The position numbers were made by a program, and so were the translations under genes. From the NCBI GenBank assembly GCA_009599575.1, contig VWND01000042.1, positions 62,001-126,000 on the forward strand: DNA of 64,000 bases, written 5' to 3'. Source of the DNA: Blumeriella jaapii. Its lineage: Eukaryota; Ascomycota; Leotiomycetes; Helotiales; Drepanopezizaceae. Positions 23,348 through 34,590 of the stretch are shown here, piece by piece (positions within the stretch are counted from its first letter, which is position 1; each line of letters begins with the position of its first letter). The notes under the pieces were generated by a model, which was not told the DNA's origin, made no database searches, and saw nothing but the letters and a program-made list of their open reading frames with translations.

Positions 23348-25528
23348 TCACTCCTCGTCGTCGACCTCTTGTGCCCAGCTCTCCTTCTCCTGGCGATAGT
23401 ACTCGGCCATATCCTCCGGCTTGAAGATGGAGCTATCCGGGACATCATCGTTGCGGCGGATCTTGATTGATTCCTCATCCAGAACACCGCCAATGGTATC
23501 CATCCACTTGGTGCGCTTCTCCATCAAATTCTTGACGCCATCGCCGAGGCCAGGACGAGCCATTCCCCCAGTGTTGCCAGGGACGACGTGACTACCGCCT
23601 CCAGCTCCGCCAGGTCTCTTCGCCTTCTTACTCTTGCCAATGGTGCGGGTACGCTTGGCGTACGAGGCTTGCGTCTGGGCATCGAGATCGTGGACGATGT
23701 GATTGTATTCTTGGTGAGCCATGCGTTCCTTGGCAAGATCCATGAGGCGGGCCTTGCGAGCGCCGTTCTGGATGGAGACTTCCTTGAGCTTAGCTTGGAG
23801 GGTGCGTAGGCGGGCCGCGACCTCGTCGTCGAAATGACCGTCAAAGTCGGGCTCGGCATCGGGAGGGAGAAAGCCGATGGCCGCGAGTTCTTGCTTGACG
23901 CGCTCGTCGACTTGGGCGTGGTCGAGCTGGGGGTGGGTGGCTCTTCTCCATGCCTCCGAGTTGGAGTCTGGCATAGATGTTGCGGATGGCATGGCTTGGG
24001 AGTCACTGGCAGGTTGGACGGCATCGCCGATGAGCTCGTTGAGGTCAGAGTTGGGGTCAACGTCGCCATTGGTGCTGCTCATCTTCTCCTCAGCAGGTGC
24101 TCGGTGCTCTGGTCTCATGGTCGCCAGCAAGCGGGAGAGGATTGGGCCAGCAGAGATCTGGTCGGTCTCGCCAAGCAGATCGGTCATGCTGTCAATGTCC
24201 CCACGAGGTTGGTTGAGTGGGTACTTGTCACGACCTTGCAGGGCTCCGTCCCCGGACACCGCACCATCCTCCTCGGCCCAGATCTCCAGGTAGTGCTTCT
24301 TGCCTCGGCGTGCGATGTGGAAGACACCGATGCGATCTCCTCTCTCACGCAAGAACGTCAGGTCCTCTTCCGTAAGGGGTCGGAAGTAGGGCTCAAGGTA
24401 GGTAGCAAACGTGTTGGCTTGGACTTGGTTGGCGGGCTTTGCGTTGCTGAAGTCCTTGTCGGGAGGAGTAGTGGGGATATACTCATGGAGGTCGCGAGAT
24501 GGGAAACTGGAGACAGAGTAGAGCTTCTTCATCTCCTCGATGGTCATGCCTTCTCTGACGGGAAGGATCTCGTAGACGGTAGGGTCGGGGAAGGAGTTTG
24601 GGTCCGGTCCGAAGGTTTGCTCAGCAGGGTGGCCCGGGGCCGGGGGCAATTGGCGCTCGTCTGAGCTGGACTCGTCGTCGCCTTTGTCAAGATCCATAGC
24701 TGAGGCTACGGGAGTGAGTGCGGTAGGCAGGGGAGACAGAGACGAGCTGGCGGAGTCGTTGTCACGCTCTCGCGACATCTTGCGAGCGTGTTTCTTCTCA
24801 TGCAATGGCGAGGGTCGATCTGGGTTCGCTTTGTCAGTAGGAAGTCTTCTGATAGTAGCAGCAAAGAAGAGATGCTCGGTGGGTTGTGGGGCTAAGCCCA
24901 ATCGATAAGAGAAAGGGCGCTAGTCGACCGAAGCGCCATCGGCCACAAGATGCAAGATGCAAAACAGAACAAACAACGACGGCGCACAGCCGACACAAAC
25001 AAGACAGATGTAGCTCACCTTTATGGGAGCCATCTTGAGGCGCCAGGCCATGCGCACCGTGGCTCAACGGTCGCTCCTCGCGGGCAGCACTGGCGTCCTT
25101 CCTCTTCTCATCTTGGTGGCCTTATTGCGACCGCGCTCCTCCTCCTCAGCAGCGTCCTTCTTGGCTCGCTCCTTGCGCTCTTCATCGCGCCTCTCGCTCT
25201 CAATCTCCTGGAGCCTGTCTTTGCGCAGCTCACTGGCGGCTCTCATGCCCCGATCGCACACACTCCCGCGGGTCTCGACGATTGCGACCAGCTTGTTCAA
25301 GCGCTCAAGCAAGGCTTCGAGCTCCTTCGAGCTGGAGATGGAGCCGCCGCTGTTCTCGAGGATCTCGTCGTCGGTCTGGAAGTTCGCCACGGGAAGCTCG
25401 AGGAGCGCAGTCACGCCGCCAGCGTCGGGGTGGAGGAAGGGCAGGTTTGGAGTGCTATTGCGACTGCGGGAGTGGCGGTCACGGCCCTTCTTGCCCGTAC
25501 CCTTCTGACTTGGCAGAGGCGGCGGCAT
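23348..25528 (-). CDS. NGG1: SAGA complex subunit ADA3/NGG1 (apparent frameshift in exon 1)
   Basis: Structural subunit of the GCN5-ADA2-ADA3 acetyltransferase module of SAGA. Start ATG 25528 (MPPPLPSQKGTGKKGRD). Exon 1 is 25528-25019; the intron is 24829-25018 (GTGAGC..AAAG, 190 bp); exon 2 is 24828-23348. The first part has the helical region ELEALLERLNKLVAIVETRG and a long Arg/Glu/Lys coiled coil. It then reaches the conserved EERPLSHGAHGLAPQDG block, but only after a frame change near 25101-25118. There the sequence behaves as if one base were missing, and the uncorrected frame ends at 25064. Exon 2 carries the Ada3 C-terminal domain: PVREGMTIEEMKKLYSV, YFRPLTEEDLTFLRERG, then LKEVSIQNGARKARLMDLA and the terminal MAEYYRQEKESWAQEVDDEE. 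A very short intron could also explain the frame change, but an assembly error seems more likely. The protein would be about 663 aa if intact. Confidence 0.9.
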
Positions 25529-25585
25529 CTTGGCTTGTCGTGGGATTGCGGCGGCCGTGGACACCGACGGCGACTTGGGGTGGGC

Positions 25586-25662
25586 GAAGTCGAAGGCGAA
25601 GTCGAAGACGACGTTGACGTTGACGTTGACGTTGAAGTTGAAGTTGAAGTTGAAGTTGAACG
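25586..25662. repeat. Hexamer repeats GACGTT/GAAGTT upstream of ADA3
   Basis: Runs of GAAGTC, GACGTT and GAAGTT about 60-135 bp upstream of the ADA3 start codon on the - strand. They are in frame with it and would encode alternating Phe/Val-Asn. Low complexity and lack of an upstream Met consensus argue for 5' UTR. Confidence 0.8.
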
Positions 25663-26750
25663 GATTCAATGTCGATGTTCTCGCGCGTCCCTGCACAGGT
25701 GACGTGACGTGACGTGCCAGGGTGAGTGGGTGAACTAAACCGCTTAGACGCCGTAGCCGCGTCGACTCTCGCTGAAACATCTCTCTCTGTACAGGACATC
25801 CACCGTACATCCATCGTACACGGTGGATGTGTATGTACGGTAGGAGAAGGTTGGCTTGAATTCGGTGGAAAGCGAGCAACGACAATCTATAGTAAGTTCA
25901 CCGTGCTCTATCCACACTGATAAGTTGGGCGCGAGGCATCCGTGGCCATGTCGTCTTCTACTGCTGTCCGCACCACAACGGGATGCACGCGAGGACCGAG
26001 AAGCAGTTTCTTCTCTGCATCCATGGTATACATCGGGTTTTTGATTACATGTGTACTGTACGGTACGGTATGGTGCTGGACCTTCTTCAAGGTCTCGCAA
26101 AGAGCCTCTCGAGCATTACCGCAAGACATTCTGGGAAGATGGCCGACTCGCGTTACAGTACCGTACCGTACCGTACAGTACAGTACCAGTGCAAGACTGG
26201 AAGCGGATTCCGATTATTGTACAATACCATTCTACCAAGTGCCGGTGAGGTGTGGACAGTCGATGCAAGTATGCCTTTCTATCACTTTTACAGCGCGGCT
26301 GCTATGCCTTGTGGTCAGACAGTCGTTGCTGTATGCACAATCTATCTACATAGTACAAATGTACAGTACCTTGAGAATCACCTGCAGAGTGCGTCCAAGG
26401 TCTCTTCAGATGGAAGTCTGTTGTCTACGTACAGTACAGTAAGTACAGTACAGTACAGTACAGTCTCGGGCAGTCAAAGCTCCAAACTCTGGATCGGTCA
26501 TGGCGTTGACAGCATTTGCATCAAGAGCCGTCCTCCACCAGTGTCACCGCCGAGAGTCTTTGTGACAGGATGCAGCTGGCTCGGGCTGGTGCCCACAGCA
26601 CCCACCGACACTGTACGGTACTGTACTGTGCTGTACCACATCGTCGATGCAATGTCGGTCGGTCGGGACTCGGAAGACTCCCTGAGCCGGGTGTCCCGGA
26701 TCTCGAGTGCTGAGGGTCAGGGTGCACACGATTTTCTCGCACCTGAGTTC

Positions 26751-26794
26751 GCATCTCGCATCTCGCATCTCGCACTTCGCATTTCGCATCTCGA
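26751..26794. repeat. Heptamer array, unit GCGAGAT on the - strand
   Basis: Six to seven 7-bp units on the - strand: mostly GCGAGAT with GCGAAGT and GCGAAAT variants. Same GCGA core as the arrays at 10463 and 13171. Confidence 0.85.
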
Positions 26795-27526
26795 AACCAT
26801 CGTGGTGAGGGGGTGGGGGAGTCGGTGGGGGGCGGCGACATGAAGGATCGTTCGAAAGCTTGCGACACAGTCAGTATGCAGTGAGTGATAGCGGCCAGGG
26901 AAGCAATTGGGTGTGCACATGGACGCATACAGAGCCTGTGTTTGCAGGTTTCCCAGGGTGTTCTGTGTTCAACACCACCGCAACACCTGCTTCTCACGAT
27001 GGGTATGCGGTAGCTAGTCGGTGCGACATCCGCCATACGGCATGGCCGGCATCGTTCTCGAAGTTTATCGACGCGTCCCCCGTCCCCCGACGGAAGCGGA
27101 GTGCTTCGTACTGTACTGTAGAAGAGACAAGCTCTGACAGATCCTGGGCTTGCTTTAGGGCGAGCAAGGGCAAGGCGCCAATGACAGAAGCTGCGGCGCA
27201 AGGGATCCCGACCGCCGAAAGGGCACGTTTGTCACTTCTCGAGCGTGTGGACCGCTACGCGCCCGTTGCTTTCCACCAGAAGCGCGAGCTGTACGGAGGA
27301 TGTGTCTTCTCAAACTTTAGGGATGGATTTCCCATCAAGGGGTGGGGTCGAGGATCGAAATGGAAGCAGTATCGTCGGGCGATTGCGTTTCCTGGAATCG
27401 CAATGACTCGATCGTGGGGGGCACATATATAAGAAGTTGCCCAGCGCGCCCTCGCACGCTGCTGCGCGTCTCTCGTTCCATGAGACCGACCGTCCTCTCT
27501 CTCTCTCTTCTTCTCTTCTCTCTCTT

Positions 27527-27558
27527 CACCCTCGACCCTCGACCCTCGACCCTCGACA
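27527..27558. repeat. Heptamer array, unit CCCTCGA
   Basis: Four perfect 7-bp CCCTCGA units. A second 7-bp array, GGTGCTG, lies nearby at about 27834-27855. Confidence 0.85.
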
Positions 27559-28106
27559 CTGCTTGCTGTGCTCCTTGTGCCGACAGTACTGTACTGTACA
27601 GGACCTATCGTCGTCAACCAGGCCAAGGTACCGTGGCCCCTCCTGTCGCGGTGGCAGCAACGCTTGGTTTTGCTTGTCCTTCTTGGCTCTTGGCCGCCTC
27701 TCTTCTCTCTTCTCTCTTCTCCTCTCTTCTCTCTTCTCTCTTCTCTCTTCCGCCTTCCGCTCTTCTTCGTCCTCGCACGCTGGATCCGGATTCGATTCGA
27801 GCGGAAAGCTGGTCGGCCGCAGGTCGTGGAGACTGGGTGCTGGGTGCTGGGTGCTGGCGACTTCTTGAGCGTGCATGGCTGCGTCGCTGCGTCGCTGAGT
27901 CGAGCAGAGGGTGCGAGTGCAAGCTTAGATGTGCGCTGGTAGAGTGAGGCCGTTCGTTGTCTCAGGGACCCTTTGCCAGACAGGGACACGTCCCAAATGT
28001 GTACGTTGCTCTTGGCATCCGGCCCCCAAGCCTTCCAGACGTCTTGGCTGAGCATCGGTGGTTTGTTCGATGACTTTTCTTCATCCTCCGCTGACCGCAA
28101 CGCTCC

Positions 28107-29728
28107 ATGCTAGCTACCATCGATGCCATCGACACCTGTGTGTAAGTGACACGGCGTGCCTGTCCGCTCGTCGTCCCTCTTCTCCTGTGCCACGCTGGTC
28201 CGGCCGATCGAGCCCTCCCGCATCTCTTCGTACGCTCCCCCCCCTGGCCACGCATCGTCGCTGACTCCAACTCCCCCAGACTGTTGTTCCCCAACGATGA
28301 ATGGAGAGACGTCAAGTCCGGCGCCACTGTGTTACAGCTACGGGTATGTGGATCCCCGGCTGCTTCCGGCCCCGGCCTGGCCTGACCTGACTGACGTGCC
28401 GTGGAAAGCCTGATGTCTCGTTCGCCCAACATGCCGAGGAGAACCTCGAGATCTTGTCGCGCGACGCGGCGCAGGCCGGAAGTGTCAGTGGGTTGCTCTA
28501 CGTGCCAGATCTCCAGGCAGACGATGCCTGCTACAACCGATCGCAGCAATACGTCCCGGCAAACGTTACACGGCGCGCGAACCTGCCTTCGAACGGCTAC
28601 ACGCTCGTAGCCCTGGCGCCGTGGATCAGCGTGGAGTGTACCTTGTCATATTTGAGCGCGGCTCGTTCGGATCCGGCGCATGCCTTGATCTTTTACCAAG
28701 CGAACAACGGTACCGCTACCTCAACACCGCATTCACACTCGTCGGTATGGGACCTTGGGGATGGAGATGCGTGGAGAACCCAACATCGGTTTCCTGTGTA
28801 CGCAATTCCGGGTATGCTGGGCTCTACCTTGATGCATCAACTCAGTCTTTACTCCGGCAACATGACAGAAGTCCCGCGTGGTCACGACCTCTCGGAACTA
28901 CCGGGTATCGACCCAAGGGACTACGTGAGGCTCTATACCCAGATCGGACTCAGCACTGAAACGCTTCTTCCACACCTCTGGATCTACGTTCTGATCGTCG
29001 CTGCCGCCCTGGCTGGCTGTTCAGTTGGGGCTACAGCTCTCGTCCACCTCGTGCAACGAATGCGTCGAGAGTCTCTCCGCCAGCGGGTAGAAAGCGGTGA
29101 AGTAAACCTGGAGGCTCTTGGCATCACCAGACTTAGGATTCCAATCTCGGACATCGAACGTCTACCACTGTTCATTTATACTTCCGAAGACGATTCGTCG
29201 CCCCCGACATCTCCGCAGAAGGAAGAATGTGTCTCTGCCAATGGGCGTGACGACCTTTCAGAAGGATCCTCATCAACTCGTGGCTCCGAATCCCAGACTC
29301 TGTACACTCTCTCTATCTCAAAGGAGCACCCCATGCCAGAACTGATTCCCGTGGATCACCGGGCGTCTCATCTTCCGGGTGTCATTGCACACAGGTTTCT
29401 TCCCTACCGCCAACCGGCCTGTGCGATCTGCTCCGATGACTTCGAAGCCGGCATTTCTGAAATTCGAGAATTGCCCTGTGGGCACATCTTTCACTCTGAT
29501 TGCATCGATGCCTTCTTGTCCAGCAATAGCTCTCTCTGTCCGGTGTGCAGGAAGAGCGCCTTGCCTCCAGGCTGCTGTCCAACCCGAATCACGAATGCCA
29601 TGGTCCGACGCGAACGCAATCTTCGGCGGGTACGATCGGTAGTCAGCGTAGACAGTGAGGCGGAGGCGCTCGGGGGGCAAGACGGCGTCTTCGCCAAATT
29701 GCGGAGAATCCGAGACGGACTCTTTTGA
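28107..29728 (+). CDS. PA-TM-RING E3 ubiquitin ligase (RING-H2)
   Basis: Membrane-anchored ubiquitin ligase resembling the RNF13/GRAIL group, likely in the endomembrane system. Exon 3 (28409-29728) is certain. It carries a protease-associated-like luminal part with FPVYAIPGMLGSTLMHQLSLY, a transmembrane helix at about residues 223-248 (LWIYVLIVAAALAGCSVGA), and a C3H2C3 RING finger from about residue 371. The RING has CAICSDDF, LPCGHIFHSDCIDAFL and CPVC. A basic tail follows, and the stop is at 29726-29728. Exon 2 (28280-28343, intron 28344-28408) joins in frame and gives WRDVKSGATVLQLR. For the first exon I propose 28107-28141 with a 138-bp intron; this closes in frame (472 aa) but lacks a clear signal peptide. 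An alternative frame upstream of exon 2 encodes a hydrophobic stretch (CPLVVPLLLCHAG) without an ATG. The N-terminus is therefore tentative. Confidence 0.85.
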
Positions 29729-30391
29729 GTGCACCGCCCGTCCGACTGGCGTCTCCACTACCTTTCCCGCCACAACCGCGGTCTTCGTCGTAAGCTTGAT
29801 GGCATTGGAGGTTTGATGTGCTTGGTTGATTGCATTTAGCGTTGGATAGCGAAGCATTGCCTTGGCGTTTGGGAATATATCCTGGGGCCGGATTGGGGGT
29901 GATATGGAGTCATAATGATACATCTAATTGCCTGATACATCCGTAACTTTTCACGTCAGCGAATGAGTGCGTGGGCGTTGCATTGGTGGCATGTGGTGCA
30001 TACCAGCTGAACGTGCCTTGTCTGGAATGGTACTGGTACAGTAGATGTGTACTTATTTCGGTCTATCTGAACGGGTTGGTTTTGCTGGTACTTAGTACGT
30101 ATCTAGGTACCAACTGTACATACAGTATCTATCTATGCATCCAGACCGACCCAGTATCGCAAATATCTACCGGTACCACGAAAATCCCTACCGTAAACGA
30201 ATGTCGCAAATCATGCAGCTGATGCCCGCCCACCATCGATATCAGGTGATTGCTGTCACGTGACCAATCATTATCTCGACCCATCACCCTGGATCAAGAA
30301 TCGATGTGGTGATGCTACACTACAGTACAGTAACATGACCTTCAAGCAATTGGAGTCGCCATCTGGCCAGGCCGTACTTACGTGAATCGAG
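29729..30391. promoter_or_regulatory. Upstream region of urease
   Basis: A palindromic E-box followed by a CCAAT box (TCACGTGACCAATCA, 30256-30270) adjoins TTATC (30271-30275). TTATC is a GATAA site on the other strand, the type bound by fungal nitrogen GATA factors. These lie about 120-135 bp before the urease ATG. That they regulate urease is inferred from position. The left part is the 3' flank of the RING gene. Confidence 0.45.
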
Positions 30392-30686
30392 ATGCATCTC
30401 GTACCAAAAGAAGTGAGCTTTTCTTTCGTTTGACGATCCCCAGATTGATCCTCCTTTGCAAGCACCACTGACCAGGCCATTCTTTCTCCCGTGTAGCTCG
30501 ATAAGCTGGTGATATCACAGCTCGGACTGCTCGCCCAGCGACGACTTGCTCGAGGCGTCAAGCTCAATCATTCAGAGGCTTGCGTATGCCTCACCTCGTC
30601 CATCCTCTCTCTGCCTCTGCCCTTTTCAACTCCGAGAAACTGATCTGGACATGATCTAGGCATTGATTGCAAACAATCTGCAAGAG

Positions 30687-30729
<43 letters not shown>

Positions 30730-33297
30730 CCTTTCCACGTCCGCTCTCACTGACAACAACCAGCTCATCCGCGATGGCAACCACACGGTCGCAGACCTTA
30801 TGTTCATTGGCGCCACCATGTTGGGCCGGCGCCATGTCCTCCCCTCCGTCTGCTCGACCCTGACCGAGATCATGGTCGAGGGCACATTTCCCACAGGCAC
30901 CTACCTCGTGACAGTGCACCAGCCCATCTCTAGCGACGATGGCGACCTGGCAAAGGCCTTGTATGGCAGCTTCTTGCCCATTCCAGACCCTACGGCCTTC
31001 TCGCTGCCTGAGGATGCGGAATATGCAAAGGAAAAGCAGCCGGGAGCCGTCGTGGTGGTGAAAGGGAGGGTGGTACTGAATGAGGGACGGAGGAGGATCA
31101 GGCTGAAGGTTACGAGTAAGGGGGACAGGCCGATACAGGTGTGAAGTGGCTCCTGGGTCGATTAAATTGGTGCTGATGGCAGGCCAGATTGGTTCGCATT
31201 ACCATTTCATCGAGACCAATCCCCAGCTTGACTTCGACCGCGCAAAGGCCTACGGGTATCGCCTCGACATCGCAGCGGGCACATCCGTCCGTTTCGAGCC
31301 TGGAGACACAAAGACCGTGACTTTGGTCGAGATTGGCGGGAATAGAGTCATTCGCGGGGGTAATCACTTGGCGACAGGCAAGGTGGACGTATCGCGCATC
31401 GAGGAAATCATGAACAAGCTTCAACAGGGCGGATTTGCGCATACTTCTGAACCAATTGGAGATGCGGGCCACATCAGCCCGTTCGAAATAGACAGAGCGG
31501 CTTACGCTACGATGTTTGGTCCTACGACTGGGGATGCTATCCGGCTGGGCTTCACCGATCTCTGGGTCAAGGTCGAAAGAGACTTGACATCTTATGGAGA
31601 CGAGTGCAAATTTGGAGGGGGGAAAACTCTCCGAGAGGGCATGGGACAAGCTTCGGGTGTCTCTGACGAAGTATCGCTTGACTTGGTGATTGTGAATGCG
31701 TTAATTGTGGATTGGACGGGTATCTACAAAGCTGATATCGGCATCAAGAATGGCTTTATCGTGGGCATTGGGAAGGCGGGTAACCCGGATGTGATGGAGG
31801 GTGTTTCGCCGCCGAATATGATTGTAGGGTCTTGTACCGATGTTATTGCTGGGGAGGGGAAGATTATCACAGCGGGAGGATGCGACAGCCACATTCATTT
31901 CATCTGTCCCCAACAGGTAACCGAGGCCATTGCTTCTGGCATTACGACGATGCTGGGTGGTGGAACTGGTCCAAGGTATGCGTCAAATCTACCTTAATGT
32001 TAACGAGGGCTAATGTCAACATAGTGCTGGGACGAGTGCAACGACTTGCACTCCAGGCAAGAATTACATGCGTCAAATGCTCCAAGCATGCGATACATTG
32101 CCATTAAATATCGGTATCACGGGCAAAGGCAATGACAGTTCACCTATTGCTCTCCGCGAGCAGGTTGTTGCGGGAGCCTGTGGTCTCAAGCTACACGAAG
32201 ATTGGGGAAGTACCCCCTCCGCCATCGATTCTTGCCTCACAGTCTGCGACGAGCTTGATGTCCAATGTCTCATCCATACCGATACGCTCAACGAATCCGG
32301 TTTCGTCGAGTCCACTATCGCAGCATTCAAAGACCGGACCATTCACACGTACCACACAGAAGGTGCTGGCGGTGGTCACGCCCCAGATATCATCAGCGTG
32401 GTGGAGCACGCCAACGTCCTTCCATCTTCCACTAATCCCACAAGACCATTCACGAGAAACACTCTCGACGAGCACCTCGACATGCTGATGGTTTGTCATC
32501 ACTTGTCAAAGAACATCCCTGAAGATGTCGCATTCGCCGAGTCTCGCATCCGCGCTGAGACCATCGCCGCTGAAGACGTTCTGCACGATCTCGGCGCCAT
32601 TAGCATGATGTCTTCGGACTCGCAGGCCATGGGCCGCTGCGGCGAGGTCATCCTGCGGACCTGGAATACAGCGCACAAGAACAAGGTGCAGCGGGGCGCT
32701 CTCAAAGAAGACGAGGGTACCGGCGCCGACAACTTCAGGGTCAAGCGCTACATAAGCAAGTACACAGTCAACCCAGCTATTGCTCAAGGCATGGGCCATA
32801 TCGTAGGTAGTGTTGAGGTGGGCAAGCTCGCGGATCTAGTGGTATGGGATCCGGCTTGGTTCGGAACGAAGCCAATGACTGTGATTAAGAGTGGCATGAT
32901 CGCTTATGCTCAGATGGTAATTCCCCCTTTCCCTCTTCCTTTCCGTTCTCTCTTCCTCCGTACTTACCAGCAAAAGGGCGACCCCAATGCCTCCATCCCA
33001 ACCGTCGAGCCTATCATCGCCCGCCCCATGTTTGCGCCTCTCGTGCTCTCGACTTCCATCCTCTTCGTTTCACAAGCATCTATCGAAACCGGCACTACCG
33101 CTACTTACAACCTCCACAAGCGTATCGAAGCTGTCAAGAACTGCAGGAACGTCGGCAAGCGAGATATGAAGTTCAACGATGCGATGCCGCGCATGAAGGT
33201 CGATCCCGAGAATTATCGCGTCGAGGCTGATGGTGTGCATGCTACGTGCGAGGCGGCGGAGATGCTGCCATTGACGCAGGCTGCTTTTGTTTACTAG
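30392..33297 (+). CDS. Urease
   Basis: Nickel enzyme that hydrolyses urea to ammonia and carbamate in the cytosol. Seven exons: 30392-30412, 30497-30583, 30660-30686, 30764-31138, 31188-31975, 32025-32916, 32977-33297. The first exon encodes only MHLVPKE and the third only nine residues. The joined product is 836 aa, the usual length for the single-chain fungal/plant enzyme (gamma, beta and alpha parts fused). Active-site signatures are present: CDSHIHF (about residues 403-409), the nickel-bridging Lys in [31 protein letters not shown], the flap motif MVCHHLS, and [11 protein letters not shown]. Intron 3 (30687-30763) contains a run of 39 C immediately after its 5' splice site. The accessory genes ureD, ureF and ureG are not in this window. 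Confidence 0.97.
30690..30728. repeat. 39-nt poly-C run in urease intron 3
   Basis: Uninterrupted C39 starting three bases after the exon, within a 77-bp intron. Length in the source may differ, since such runs are hard to sequence. Confidence 0.95.
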
Positions 33298-34590
33298 CGG
33301 TGAAGGTGAGCTGGGATGTGCTGTGAATGAATTACGAGGTTACGAAATTGTTGTAAACATCTCTACCGCTATTTTTTCACACGGATCATTATTGATTTTC
33401 CGTCCGGACTCTGGTCACTGTTTTTTACCCTCTCTCTTCTAGGCGGTCTGTACCTTTGCGCTTTTTCGGAATTTGGTTCTTGAACCTCCGCTCGGAAAAG
33501 CGCAAGTACATTCCCTCTCGCCTATTCAGAACAGCTATCTACTTCACCTGAGGTAGTAACCTGAGGTAGTATTCTGCTTTCCAATACCCTCCTCTATCTC
33601 CCTCGACAGCACACCATCTCGCCTGACACTATCTCTCAAAGCCACCTACCCTCGCACTCCACAAAGGCATCAAACCAAATATTATCAATGCGCCATCTTC
33701 CCAGAAATTTACACCTGCCTGCCTTTTACTAGAAGTTACGGCTAACACAAAAAGCTTTACGTGGTATATAGCTACTTCGATTATTTCAAGAACGAGTGTT
33801 GGGTTTTCTAGCATGAGCTCGGTGTGGTTCTGACTGGGTGAATAGATGGCATCGAAAGGTCTGTTGTTTCGTTTGGGGGGGTTAATCGAGCGGGTTTCCC
33901 TGAAATGGTCAATTAGGTCATCTCCCGCCTGAATACAGCGGTATCGAGAGTTCCTGCGACTAACCCCGTGTTGATTAGACCTTTTTCTGGGCTTCAGATA
34001 CGTCCCTGCCTGGTGAGGGTCAAATGAACGAGATATCGGCTTCAGAGAAGCTTGCTGGAGCATGTAAAAATGTCTCTTTGTGCCTTCGCTTCTCAGTTTC
34101 CTCTCAGTCTATTTCTGTTCCTTCGCGGCTTACAGATCTAGCTAGGAAATTTCCAGTTTTCAAAGCTTTGTTGGGTAAATAAGGATTCTTTGGGCCCAAG
34201 ATGGTCGACAGGTCGACCTTTAGATTCTTTGTTAATTCGAGCATAGTTGTATCTACGTGACAAAAGAAACCTCTTTATCTCGACTCTAAAACACGTCAAA
34301 GGATTTAGTACAAGTGGTTCTTGCTTCGAGAACAATGTCATTCAAGGACCTGACCGTGGCCAACCAACCTCTTTATTTCGACACCATGGCATGTTAAGGT
34401 TGCAGGACAGAGTGTTTTTGTATGAAGAATAATCCCATTCAAGGGTACATATCAACTTATCATAACCCTAGGCTCTCAGGTCCACCCTTCACATCTCTAC
34501 CTTTTACTAACCTAGGTATCTACACTCCATACAAATTTTACTCCCATCACCATCGGCACACCAGCTCCACACACAACAAACACGCTCAGC
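33298..34590. other. Intergenic region downstream of urease
   Basis: No supported gene. Contains a duplicated ACCTGAGGTAGTA motif (about 33546-33570). Open frames are short and featureless. Confidence 0.5.

Larger units (their letters stand above)
25663..28106. other. Repeat-rich intergenic region
   Basis: About 2.4 kb without a supported gene. It holds several GTACAGTAC/GGTACGGTAC clusters (about 26043-26070, 26155-26190, 26430-26465, 26612-26640, 27108-27120, 27588-27602), the heptamer arrays listed separately and CTCTTCTCT tracts (about 27700-27750). A TATATAA lies at about 27426. Open frames on both strands overlap one another and cross these repeats. Confidence 0.6.

Noticed and set aside
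23834..24664. + strand frame of 276 codons opposite ADA3
   Set aside because: Antisense shadow of a well-supported exon; no domain or intron support.
25529..25885. N-terminal extension of ADA3 through Asn/Phe and Asn/Val repeats
   Set aside because: Encoded by hexamer repeats with no conserved residues; start placed at MPPPLPSQ.
26521..28100. Overlapping frames on both strands (226 and 281 codons on -, 190 and 201 on +)
   Set aside because: They cross several microsatellites, contradict each other and show no splice or domain evidence.
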